From Longibaculum muris (lineage in GTDB: Bacteria > Bacillota_I > Bacilli_A > Erysipelotrichales > Coprobacillaceae), in NCBI RefSeq assembly GCF_004343035.1, contig NZ_SMCQ01000021.1, positions 1 to 54,559 on the forward strand: a stretch of 54,559 bases of DNA, read 5' to 3'. A program made the translations under genes and the position numbers. The notes under the pieces are model-generated. The model searched no databases. It was not told where the DNA came from and was given only the letters and a program-made list of their open reading frames with translations. This document shows positions 46,823-54,559 of the stretch, one piece after another. How positions within the stretch are numbered: the stretch's first letter is position 1; each line of letters begins with the position of its first letter.

Positions 46823-47719
46823 ATGGAACCAATTTTTGAAGGAAGTGCTGTAGCACTTGTATTACCAATGAATGATGATGGAAGTTTAGATTTTGAAGGA
46901 TTTAAAAGACAAGTTCAAAGAATGATTGATGGTGGGGTACAAGCTTTATTGGTAAATGGAACAACAGGTGAAACACCAACAATTACAATTGAAGAAGAAT
47001 TTGAATTAACAAAAATAGTTATGGAAATGGCTAAAGGAACTGGAGTTAAAGTGATTGCTGGGGCTGGTTCTAATGATACTGAAACAGTTTTAAAGAAAGC
47101 AAAGTTTGCTAAAGAAGTAGGGGCTGATGCAATTTTAGTTGTTACACCATATTATAACAAAACAAGTCAAAGAGGGTTAATTGAACATTATACTTATATT
47201 GCTGATAGAGTTGATATCCCAATGATTTTATATAATGTACCAGGACGTACTGGAATGAATATTGCAGTTGATACAGTTGTAGAACTTGCAAAACATAAGA
47301 ATATTAAAGCAATGAAAGATGCTACTGATAATATTGCTTATGCTATGGATGTTTTAACAAAAACAAGAGATTTAGATTTTGATATGTATAGTGGATGTGA
47401 TGATAATATCTTGCCATTTATTGCTGCGGGAGGAAAAGGTGTTATTTCTGTATTATCTAATGTTTATCCAAGAGAAACAGAAAAATTTGCTCAAGCTGTA
47501 TTAAAAGGCGATATGGAACTTGCAAGAGCAATGGCTTATGACTTTAATGATGTAAGTAAGTATTTATTTGTTGATGTGAATCCAATTATGCCAAAAGTTG
47601 CTTTAGCTAAACTAGGAGTATGTGGAGAAATGGTAAGGAGACCACTTATTCCAACAACTGAAGCTAATAAGAAATTATTATTTGATGCTATGGCAAAATT
47701 TGAAGAAAAGGGTTATTAA
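46823..47719 (+). CDS. dapA: 4-hydroxy-tetrahydrodipicolinate synthase
   Basis: DapA condenses pyruvate with aspartate semialdehyde, the first step of the lysine/DAP branch. The 298 residues have NGTTGETPT, the tyrosine motif YYNKTSQRG, YNVPGRTG and the Schiff-base lysine in IKAMKDATDN. AAGGAGG stands ahead of the ATG. Second gene of the L-box operon. Confidence 0.95.
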   Translation: MEPIFEGSAVALVLPMNDDGSLDFEGFKRQVQRMIDGGVQALLVNGTTGETPTITIEEEFELTKIVMEMAKGTGVKVIAGAGSNDTETVLKKAKFAKEVGADAILVVTPYYNKTSQRGLIEHYTYIADRVDIPMILYNVPGRTGMNIAVDTVVELAKHKNIKAMKDATDNIAYAMDVLTKTRDLDFDMYSGCDDNILPFIAAGGKGVISVLSNVYPRETEKFAQAVLKGDMELARAMAYDFNDVSKYLFVDVNPIMPKVALAKLGVCGEMVRRPLIPTTEANKKLLFDAMAKFEEKGY

Positions 47720-47720
47720 T

Positions 47721-48464
47721 ATGAATGTTATTGTATATGGTTATGGATTAATGGGTAAAAAGGTTGCCCAAGCAGTGAGAGACAATGAGAAGATGGATCT
47801 TGTTGGTATTGTTTCTCCTGTCTTTGATGAGAAAATTGACGAAAATATGTATTCATCTTTAGAAGAAGTTAATGAAAAGGTAGATGCTATTATTGATTTT
47901 TCTCATCCTAATAATTTAGAAGATATTTTAAAGTTTGGTATTAAGAATCATTGTGCTTTGGTTATTGCAACAACTGGATTTAATGATCAACAAAAATTAC
48001 ATATAGAAGAAGCTTCTTCACAAATTCCAATCTTTCAATCATATAACACATCATTTGGTGTTTCTATGTTAACAAAGATTGTTAAAAGTGTTGCAAAAGA
48101 GTTTTATGAACAAGGATATGATATTGAGATTATTGAAAAGCATCATAATCAAAAAATAGATGCACCTTCAGGAACAGCTAAACTTTTATATGATGTTATT
48201 CATGAAGATATTGATGAAACAAAAGAAGTTTATGATCGTAGTCAAGTTCATCATAAACGTGAAAAAAATGAAGTTGGTATTCAATCAGTACGTGCTGGAA
48301 CAATTTTTGGTGAACATACTGTATTGTTTGCAGGTCATGATGAAATTATCGAGGTTAAACATACGGCTTTATCTAAAGATGTTTTTGTACAAGGAGCTAT
48401 CTCAGCTTGTAATGCAATTGTAGATAAAGAAAATGGATTGTTTACTTTAAAAAATTTATACTAA
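47721..48464 (+). CDS. dapB: 4-hydroxy-tetrahydrodipicolinate reductase
   Basis: DapB reduces the DapA product with NAD(P)H. It has the nucleotide fold start VYGYGLMGKKV, ATTGFND, SFGVSML and the catalytic motif EKHHNQKIDAPSGTA. The frame is open from 47682, but the ATG at 47721, one base after the dapA stop and behind GAAAAGGG, gives MNVIVYGYG and 247 residues. It lies between dapA and lysA in the operon. Confidence 0.94.
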   Translation: MNVIVYGYGLMGKKVAQAVRDNEKMDLVGIVSPVFDEKIDENMYSSLEEVNEKVDAIIDFSHPNNLEDILKFGIKNHCALVIATTGFNDQQKLHIEEASSQIPIFQSYNTSFGVSMLTKIVKSVAKEFYEQGYDIEIIEKHHNQKIDAPSGTAKLLYDVIHEDIDETKEVYDRSQVHHKREKNEVGIQSVRAGTIFGEHTVLFAGHDEIIEVKHTALSKDVFVQGAISACNAIVDKENGLFTLKNLY

Positions 48465-48476
48465 AGGGGATTAGGG

Positions 48477-49787
48477 ATGGTTTTACAAACAGAATTTGCT
48501 CAAATTAGAGACAATACTTTATATATAGATGATGTCAATGCTATGGATTTAGTTAAAAAATATGGGACTCCACTTTATGTTATGAGTGAAGGACATATTC
48601 GTCATCAAATGAATGAATTAAAAACAAAATTCTTAGATAAATACGAAAATGTTTTACCATTATTTGCTTCTAAATCATTTAGTTGTTTAGAAATCTATAG
48701 ATTAGCTAATGAATATGGAATAGGAATTGATTGTGTCAGTGCTGGTGAAATCTCAATAGCTTTAAAAGCTGGATTTGATCCACATAAGATTTATTTCCAC
48801 GGTAATAATAAATTACCATCAGAAATAGAATATGCAATATCACATGATGTAGATCATTTTGTAATTGATAATTTTTATGAAATAGAATTAGTAGAAGAAA
48901 TTGCTAGTCGATTAGATAAGACAATATATGCGACAGTGAGAGTAGTACCTGAAATTAAAGCTGGGGGTCATGGTTTTATTCAAACTGGTCATAAAGATAC
49001 AAAGTTTGGATTTAGTGCGAGACATGGTATTTATTTAGAGGCAATTTCAAAAATTTTAGAGTCTACTCATATTGAGTTTGAAGGTATTCATTGTCATATA
49101 GGTTCACAAGTTTTTGATTTATATGCTTATATTAGTGCAATGAAAAGATTTGTTGGATTTGCTTATGAAATTTATGATCAATTAGGTGTTATGGTTACAA
49201 AAATCAATGCTGGTGGTGGATATGGTATAGCTTATACTAAAAAAGATGAACCATTAGATTTTGAAGTCATTACAACAGAGATTATGAAAACAATTAAAGA
49301 AGGTTATGATAAACGTGGTTGGGATATGCCAATGGTTTTAGTAGAACCTGGACGTTATGTTGTTGGTAATGCAGGGATTACACTTTATACAATTGGGGCA
49401 ATTAAAGAAATTCCAGATGTTCGTACATATGTAAGTATTGATGGTGGAATGACTGATAATATCAGAACATGTTTATATGATGCTGATTATGAAGGTGTCA
49501 TTGTAAATAAAGCTGAACAACCAAAAGATACAAAAGTAACAGTTGCAGGGAAAATATGTGAATCAGGAGATATTGTTGTTAAAGAAGTTATGGTAGCAAA
49601 ACCTGAACCAGGTGATATTTTTGCTCAATTCTCTACTGGGGCATATCATTATTCAATGGCTTCTAATTATAATCAATTACCAAAACCTGCTGTTGTGTTT
49701 ACTTATCAAGGAAAGTCTAAACTTGTTATTAGGAGACAAACATTTGATGATCTAACATATTATGATACAAATGAAGATTATGAATAA
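48477..49787 (+). CDS. lysA: Diaminopimelate decarboxylase
   Basis: LysA makes lysine from meso-DAP using PLP. The 436 residues show the PLP lysine in FASKSFSCLEI, HCHIGSQ, NAGGGYGI, EPGRYVVGNAG and the cysteine motif GKICESGD. AGGGGATTAGGG precedes the ATG. It is the last gene of the L-box operon. The intermediate steps (dapL/dapD/ddh, dapF) are not in the window. Confidence 0.95.
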   Translation: MVLQTEFAQIRDNTLYIDDVNAMDLVKKYGTPLYVMSEGHIRHQMNELKTKFLDKYENVLPLFASKSFSCLEIYRLANEYGIGIDCVSAGEISIALKAGFDPHKIYFHGNNKLPSEIEYAISHDVDHFVIDNFYEIELVEEIASRLDKTIYATVRVVPEIKAGGHGFIQTGHKDTKFGFSARHGIYLEAISKILESTHIEFEGIHCHIGSQVFDLYAYISAMKRFVGFAYEIYDQLGVMVTKINAGGGYGIAYTKKDEPLDFEVITTEIMKTIKEGYDKRGWDMPMVLVEPGRYVVGNAGITLYTIGAIKEIPDVRTYVSIDGGMTDNIRTCLYDADYEGVIVNKAEQPKDTKVTVAGKICESGDIVVKEVMVAKPEPGDIFAQFSTGAYHYSMASNYNQLPKPAVVFTYQGKSKLVIRRQTFDDLTYYDTNEDYE

Positions 49788-49792
49788 AAATG

Positions 49793-49830
49793 AAAACGTA
49801 AATACATGAAATATGTATCTACGTTTTTTT
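49793..49830 (+). terminator. Terminator of the lysine operon
   Basis: AAAACGTA and ATACAT pair with ATGTAT and TACGTTTT (one mismatch), followed by T run. Confidence 0.82.
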
Positions 49831-49927
49831 GTTAAAGTAGCTTTAAATAGGATTCTTCTTTAATAACGCCTACGTTTTAATTCCTGCTTATTATGTTTAG
49901 GAGGATTATTTTTAGTATAATTATCTT

Positions 49928-50764
49928 TTATGAAACAAGAAGTTTCATATATGATTCCTGTTCATTAAGAGGAATATGTAATTTCATCATTGCTTCAATA
50001 AAAGGAATACCTTCTTCAAATGAAAGATTTCTAATCATTTTCATAATAGCTATTCTTTCTCCTTCAATTCTACCTTCTTCTATACCTTCCATTTTACCCT
50101 TTCTAATTCCTTCTTCTTTAATAGCATCCATAATTGCACACATAGTTTCAGCTCCTTCCTCATTCTTAAAATAATTAACCCTTTCTCTCAACACTGCATA
50201 ATACATATCTTCTGCTCTTGTACAAAAGAAATCGTGCATTAATCTACCTAAAGGTGTTTCATCTCTTATTTTTCCATTAACATAAATACTTTCAACACCA
50301 TTATCAACAAACTTACCATTTTCATCATATGTTGTATGCATATAATAAATAGGTTTACCTTCATTAAGAATATCATCTTCACATATAAATACAATGCTTA
50401 TATCAGGTATATCAGCCCATTTATCTTGAGGATATGTTGTATTTGCCATCATAAGACTTTTATGTAACTCTAGTCTTTTAGGATGAGCACCATCTCTACT
50501 TCTTTGTACTTCAATATTAATAAACTTTCTACCTTCTACTTCAATAACAATATCAGCAATTAAAGAACGTCCATATAAATTTTTTAAGTCATACTGAGTA
50601 TGCCAAGAAATAATATGAAGGTGTTTTTGAAAGATAATATCTAAAAGAAGTTGTAAACATTGATAATCTTTAAAAATAATACGCATGAAAGTATCATCCA
50701 TAAGAGTAAAACTTTGAATAGCCCATTGGTATTTACTTTTGGTTTCCACCAAACCTTGCTCCAT
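49928..50764 (-). CDS. Second Rpn/PD-(D/E)XK nuclease family protein
   Basis: A 278-residue paralogue of the left-arm Rpn protein. The nuclease core shows Asp71 (SLIADIVIEVEG) and Glu85-x-Gln87 (FINIEVQRSRDG). The typical GKxEGxEEGRxEG helix (about 218-235) follows. The start has GAGGTGAT ahead. The last codons form a hairpin (ATGAAAC..GTTTCAT) that may terminate transcription. It is on the minus strand in the plus-strand arm. The two Rpn proteins differ greatly in sequence, yet share an upstream DNA block. Confidence 0.83.
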   Translation of the reverse strand: MEQGLVETKSKYQWAIQSFTLMDDTFMRIIFKDYQCLQLLLDIIFQKHLHIISWHTQYDLKNLYGRSLIADIVIEVEGRKFINIEVQRSRDGAHPKRLELHKSLMMANTTYPQDKWADIPDISIVFICEDDILNEGKPIYYMHTTYDENGKFVDNGVESIYVNGKIRDETPLGRLMHDFFCTRAEDMYYAVLRERVNYFKNEEGAETMCAIMDAIKEEGIRKGKMEGIEEGRIEGERIAIMKMIRNLSFEEGIPFIEAMMKLHIPLNEQESYMKLLVS

Positions 50765-50873
50765 ATCATCACCTCACTTTCTCAAAAACACTTACAAAAT
50801 TGTGATATTTCTTCTAAAAATAATATATCAAAAAATTTGCAATTTGTAAATATTTTCGTATTTTATCCCAAAA

Positions 50874-50931
50874 ATAAACCCTCCTATTATATATATACGC
50901 AAGAAAATTGATTTTTTCTTTTTTTATAGAG
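50874..50931 (-). promoter_or_regulatory. Leader cassette shared with the first Rpn gene
   Basis: Minus strand reads AAAAAAAGAAAAAATCAATT, CTTGCG, TATATATATAATAGGAGGG, closely like 17430-17484. It stands about 115 bases before the start codon, farther than in the first Rpn gene. Confidence 0.5.
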
Positions 50932-50985
50932 TAATTTTGTATATTTTTACCAATTATGTTCATAATCACTAATGAGGTGAAATCA

Positions 50986-51348
50986 ATGAAAAAAATTATT
51001 TTTGTTATATTAGCAGGAATGTTATGTGTAAGTGTTCAAGCCAAAAGTCATGAACCAAAATATAAAATAATAGCAAATTCTAATCAAGAAAGTGATATTC
51101 AAGAAATGTATGATATAAAAAATAATTTATTAGAAGATTATAAAGAATGGGTTAAAGGAGTTGATAATAAGGATCAAGTTTTAGCTGATCATCAAAAAGA
51201 TTATCAAGCTAGTTTTAAACAAGGAATCTATAAAATAGTCATTGGGAAGGGAAAAGGAAAAACACTTGAAGGAGAATTGAAAGTCAATTATTGTGAATCT
51301 ACAAAAGATATAAAGACAAAGTCTTTGTTGTTTGATTGGTTATTTTAA
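50986..51348 (+). CDS. Shortened SpoIIR-like secreted protein
   Basis: SpoIIR of spore formers is secreted into the intermembrane space to trigger SpoIIGA processing of sigmaE. This 120-residue protein has a signal peptide (MKKIIFVILAGMLCVSVQA) and then KYKIIANSNQESDIQ..EWVKG, matching the SpoIIR start (RLRILANSDSxxDQ..TWVK). Its end SLLFDWLF resembles the SpoIIR tail FFLVEWF. The central ENWWCVLFPPLC part, about 100 residues, is missing. The ATG at 50986 behind GAGGTGA is preferred to 50956. Function as a true sigmaE signal is doubtful. Confidence 0.55.
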   Translation: MKKIIFVILAGMLCVSVQAKSHEPKYKIIANSNQESDIQEMYDIKNNLLEDYKEWVKGVDNKDQVLADHQKDYQASFKQGIYKIVIGKGKGKTLEGELKVNYCESTKDIKTKSLLFDWLF

Positions 51349-51396
51349 TATTGCATTCATAAATGAGGAAGATAATAAGTTTGTGGAGGCAATATT

Positions 51397-52938
51397 ATGA
51401 AAACAATATATACAAATGGAACAATCATAACAATGGATGAAAACCAAGGAAATGCATTAGTAGAAGAAAATGGAAGAATTATAAGTGTTGGAGAATATGA
51501 TGATTTATATCAAGAAGATATGTTGGTTATTGATTTAAAAGGACATACTTTAATGCCATCGTTTATAGATGCACATAGTCATTTAAGTGGATATGCAATG
51601 GGTTTATTACAAGTGGCATTAGATGATTGTCAAACTATTGAAGATATTCAAAAATGTATTTTAGAATATATAAAAGCAAATAAAATAAAAGAAAATCAAT
51701 TTATTAATTGTAAAGGATATAATCAAGAAAATTTAAAAGAAAAAAGACATATAACAAAACAAGAATTAGATGCTGTTTCATCAACAATACCTATTTGTAT
51801 ACAACATTATACAGGACATTGTGGAGTTATGAATACACCAGCATTACAAGCATTAAATATTAATGAAAAGACAATTTCACCAGTAGGTGGAAAAATTAAT
51901 TATATGACTGGGTTTTTAGAAGAAAATGCTTATACTTCATATGTCCAAAAGATTCCAATGAAATCATTAGATGAGTTAAAAGAGGCTTATACAAAAGCAC
52001 AGGAAAAATATGCAAGCTATGGAATAACAACGATTCAAGATGGAATGATTGTTGATGAATTAAAAGATATTTATCAAATGTTAGTTGATACAGATGATTT
52101 TTTCTTAGATGTTGTAGGATATTTAGGATATGATGCTGTTCAATTTAAAGAAGTCTTTAAAGATTATAAAAAACAATATCATCATCATTTTAAAATTGGT
52201 GGATATAAAATGTTTTTAGATGGTTCACCACAAAATAAAACAGCATGGACAATTGCTTCTTATGTAGATGGTACATATGGATATCCAACATTAAATGATG
52301 AACAAATAAAAAATAATCTCCAACAAGCAATCAAAGAGGATATGCAAGTTTTAGCACATTGTAATGGTGATCAAGCCATTGAACATTATATCAATCAATA
52401 TAGTCAAGTATGTTCACAAGATATTAGACCAGTTATTATACATGCTCAAATGATGAGAGAATCACAAATGCAAAGAATTAAAGAACTAAAAATGATTCCT
52501 TCATTTTTCCTAGCACATGTTTATTATTTTGGAGATATTCATTTAAGACAATTAGGAAAAGAAAGAGCACAAACAATTAGTCCCCTTCATTCAGCATTAA
52601 AATATCATTTACCATTTACAATGCATCAAGATGCACCAGTAATAGAACCAAATATGTTAGAAACAATTCAAATAGCTGTTAACCGACAAACAATCAATGG
52701 AAAAACCTTAGGAAAAGAAGAATGTATTGAACCAATTGAAGCATTAAAAGCATTAACAGTTCATGCAGCTTATCAATATCATGAAGAAAAAGATAAAGGA
52801 AGCTTATCAGTTGGTAAAAAGGCAGATATGATTATTTTAAGTGATAATCCTTTGAAGGTAGATAAAAAACATATTAAAGATATTGAAATTATAAAGACAA
52901 TTAAAGATGGAAAAGTCGTTTATGAGAAAAATGGATAA
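51397..52938 (+). CDS. Amidohydrolase family 3 protein (YtcJ-like)
   Basis: A 513-residue metal-dependent hydrolase of the amidohydrolase superfamily. The metal site includes FIDAHSHLSGY, the AHCNGDQAIEHYI histidine region and the MHQDAPV aspartate segment, with KKADMIILSDNPL at the C-terminus. TGGAGGC precedes the ATG. Substrate unknown; YtcJ-type members act on varied amides. It stands between the SpoIIR-like gene and pepA with no strong terminators, so it may be transcribed with pepA. Confidence 0.85.
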   Translation: MKTIYTNGTIITMDENQGNALVEENGRIISVGEYDDLYQEDMLVIDLKGHTLMPSFIDAHSHLSGYAMGLLQVALDDCQTIEDIQKCILEYIKANKIKENQFINCKGYNQENLKEKRHITKQELDAVSSTIPICIQHYTGHCGVMNTPALQALNINEKTISPVGGKINYMTGFLEENAYTSYVQKIPMKSLDELKEAYTKAQEKYASYGITTIQDGMIVDELKDIYQMLVDTDDFFLDVVGYLGYDAVQFKEVFKDYKKQYHHHFKIGGYKMFLDGSPQNKTAWTIASYVDGTYGYPTLNDEQIKNNLQQAIKEDMQVLAHCNGDQAIEHYINQYSQVCSQDIRPVIIHAQMMRESQMQRIKELKMIPSFFLAHVYYFGDIHLRQLGKERAQTISPLHSALKYHLPFTMHQDAPVIEPNMLETIQIAVNRQTINGKTLGKEECIEPIEALKALTVHAAYQYHEEKDKGSLSVGKKADMIILSDNPLKVDKKHIKDIEIIKTIKDGKVVYEKNG

Positions 52939-53004
52939 GTACCATTTTTCTATTTTTATCTTGTTAAAAAAGTGATAGGATATATATAAATGGAGGAAAG
53001 AAAG

Positions 53005-54402
53005 ATGAAACAGATAAAATATAGTGAATTAAATGAATATAAGGAAAGTAGAATTTATCCAATTTATAAAGATCAAGATATTTGTAATGAAATAATTGAG
53101 AAATTAGGTTTTGATTTAAATACAATTGTTAATAAAGAATATAATCAAATAACACAAATACATACATTAGGAAAATTACCTTTTCCATCTATTCTTTTTA
53201 TTGGATTAGGTGATTCAAAAGAAATCACAACAATGAAACTAAGAAAAGCATTTGAAACAGTATCTAAAAAAATAAAAGAACCAATGAACTTTATAGTTAA
53301 ACAAGCATGTACAGATGAAATAAATATCCATCAAATCACAAGATTATTTATTGAAAGTCATATGATTTCACAATATCAAGAACATGTTATTGGACATGAT
53401 TTCAAAAATATTGTTGATGTACAAATGATTAGTGATGAAGATATACAAAAAGATATAGATGAAGCAATAGCTTATGGAGAAGGAATCAACTATGCTAGAA
53501 GATTAGCTGATACACCATCTAATCTAATGACACCTGTTCATTTAGTTGAAGAAGCAAAAGCATTAGCAGATGAGTATGGAATGGAATGTACAATCTTAGA
53601 TAAAAAAGCTTTAGAAGAAATGAAAGCTGGAGGTATTTTATCAGTAAACTTAGGTAGTCATATACCAGCTTATATGATTTGTTTAAAATATACAAATGCA
53701 GATACTCCATATACAGCTGTAATAGGAAAAGGATTAACATTTGATTCAGGTGGATATAATTTAAAAGGAAATAGTCTTGGTATGAAATATGATATGTGTG
53801 GTGGTGCAGATGTATTAGGAGTTATGAAAACTTTAGGTGCATTAAAAGCTAAAGCTAATGTATATGGCATTATTCCAACAACAGAAAACTTAGTCAGTGG
53901 AAAAGCTTATAAACCACAAGATGTTATTACAACATTATCAGGAAAAACAGTAGAAATTATTAGTACAGATGCTGAAGGAAGACTTATTCTATGTGATGCA
54001 ATTACATATGCTCAACAATTAGGAGCTACACAACTTATTGATTTAGCTACTTTAACAGGGGCATGTGTTTCAGCATTAGGTGATATCTATACAGGAGTAT
54101 TCTCTAATAATGATGAATATTATCAAGAATTTGATAAGGCTATGAAAGAAAGTGATGAAAAAGGTTGGCGTTTACCAATCGATGAAGAATATTTTGCAAA
54201 ACTTAAATCACATAGTGCAGATTTTAAAAATTCAGTTGGTAAAGCAGGTGCTGGAGCAAGTGTTGCTGCTAACTTCTTAGAAGCTTTTGTAGAAGAAGGA
54301 ACAAAATGGATTCACTTAGATATTGCTGGTACTGCTGATAATGATGGAACAGCTGCCACTGGAGCAATGGTACGTAGTGTAGTTAATATGGTAAAAGAAT
54401 AA
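53005..54402 (+). CDS. Leucyl aminopeptidase, M17 family
   Basis: A 465-residue dizinc aminopeptidase. The catalytic domain shows GKGLTFDSGGYNLKGN (metal Lys/Asp), YDMCGGADVLG, NTDAEGRL-type STDAEGRLILCDA (Asp/Glu/Arg) and DIAGTADNDG near the end. The N-terminal domain (about 1-150) is divergent, as is usual. The frame is open to 52990, but that ATG is inside the GGAGG site, so the ATG at 53005 is preferred. Last full gene; an IS3-family element begins a few bases downstream. Confidence 0.92.
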   Translation: MKQIKYSELNEYKESRIYPIYKDQDICNEIIEKLGFDLNTIVNKEYNQITQIHTLGKLPFPSILFIGLGDSKEITTMKLRKAFETVSKKIKEPMNFIVKQACTDEINIHQITRLFIESHMISQYQEHVIGHDFKNIVDVQMISDEDIQKDIDEAIAYGEGINYARRLADTPSNLMTPVHLVEEAKALADEYGMECTILDKKALEEMKAGGILSVNLGSHIPAYMICLKYTNADTPYTAVIGKGLTFDSGGYNLKGNSLGMKYDMCGGADVLGVMKTLGALKAKANVYGIIPTTENLVSGKAYKPQDVITTLSGKTVEIISTDAEGRLILCDAITYAQQLGATQLIDLATLTGACVSALGDIYTGVFSNNDEYYQEFDKAMKESDEKGWRLPIDEEYFAKLKSHSADFKNSVGKAGAGASVAANFLEAFVEEGTKWIHLDIAGTADNDGTAATGAMVRSVVNMVKE

Positions 54403-54424
54403 AAAACTATGAAAATGATATGAT

Positions 54425-54472
54425 AACCTCCCAGTAGACAGTGTAAATAATTAAACACTGATATGGGAGGTT
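54425..54472 (+). promoter_or_regulatory. Hairpin masking the transposase ribosome site
   Basis: AACCTCCCA (54425-54433) pairs perfectly with TGGGAGGTT (54464-54472), and an inner CAGTGT/ACACTG stem extends it. GGGAGG is the SD of the transposase, so transcripts reading in from outside would hide it. Confidence 0.7.
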
Positions 54473-54478
54473 TTTATA

Positions 54479-54559
54479 TTGGGAAGAAAAAATAAATATT
54501 CAAAAGAATTAAAATTAAGTATTGTCAAAAGATATTTAGAGGGTGAAGGATCAACCATC
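54479..54559 (+). CDS. IS3-family transposase OrfA (partial, 5' end)
   Basis: Begins with TTG, 8 bases after GGGAGG. The 27 visible residues start GRKNKYSKELKLSIVKRYL and continue EGEGSTI, the first helix-turn-helix segment of IS3-type OrfA (IS150-like). Cut by the window end. Confidence 0.78.
   Translation, partial: MGRKNKYSKELKLSIVKRYLEGEGSTI

Larger units (their letters stand above)
54421..54559 (+). mobile_element. Left end of an IS3-family insertion sequence
   Basis: Starts near TGATAACCTCCCAG, with 5'-TG like IS3 ends, and contains the start of an OrfA-type transposase gene. The element runs off the window, so its length and right repeat are not visible. Confidence 0.7.

Noticed and set aside
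49840-49927. Non-coding RNA after lysA
   Set aside because: Only a terminator and A/T-rich sequence are seen; no family motif.

Overview
The window is about 54.6 kb around the chromosomal replication origin of a low-GC Gram-positive bacterium (Firmicutes). Very A+T-rich codon use, conserved oriC gene order, T-box, L-box and c-di-GMP riboswitches, and remnants of sporulation genes suggest an Erysipelotrichia/Coprobacillaceae-type gut bacterium. That placement is inferred from gene content, not from a database match.

Origin and strand layout: dnaA (minus strand) and rpmH (plus strand) diverge from a DnaA-box-rich spacer at 36360-36925. A second AT-rich, box-like spacer lies between dnaA and dnaN. 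Nearly all genes left of oriC are on the minus strand and nearly all to the right are on the plus strand, so transcription follows the forks. Two Spo0J/ParB parS sites lie inside fruK (2288-2303) and holB (5509-5524).

Left arm, read from oriC outward: dnaA, dnaN; a c-di-GMP-I riboswitch with a diguanylate cyclase; a response regulator/kinase/ABC/permease module; S4-recF-gyrB-gyrA; a DUF4230 protein; a dicarboxylate/amino-acid symporter; an Rpn-type nuclease; T-box-serS; a Dlt-like envelope-acylation operon (A-C-B-D order); SRP RNA; tadA; a Bax-inhibitor-1-like protein; dnaX-ebfC-recR; a BofA-like membrane protein; tmk-holB-ricT-trmN6-like-rsmI; and fruK-fruA. The dnaX/recR and tmk/rsmI blocks match the Bacillus order, with several genes missing.

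Right arm: rpmH-rnpA-yidC-jag; an Rrf2 regulator operon encoding a catalytically dead serine-hydrolase-DUF302 fusion and a small protein; mnmE and a small membrane protein; an unknown secreted or anchored protein; an orphan PRD protein and a metallophosphoesterase on the minus strand; a lysine-riboswitch operon (aspartokinase ACT-only protein, dapA, dapB, lysA); a second Rpn nuclease; a mini-SpoIIR-like protein; an amidohydrolase; an M17 aminopeptidase; and the start of an IS3-family element with a hairpin over its transposase ribosome binding site. The left edge may hold the end of another IS element.

Most notable: the pseudo-beta-lactamase-DUF302/Rrf2 operon; the DltX-like C-terminal motif on the MBOAT protein; the c-di-GMP riboswitch on a cyclase next to dnaN; the stand-alone aspartokinase regulatory protein under a lysine riboswitch; the shortened SpoIIR; and a YidC with Asn at the usual groove-arginine position.
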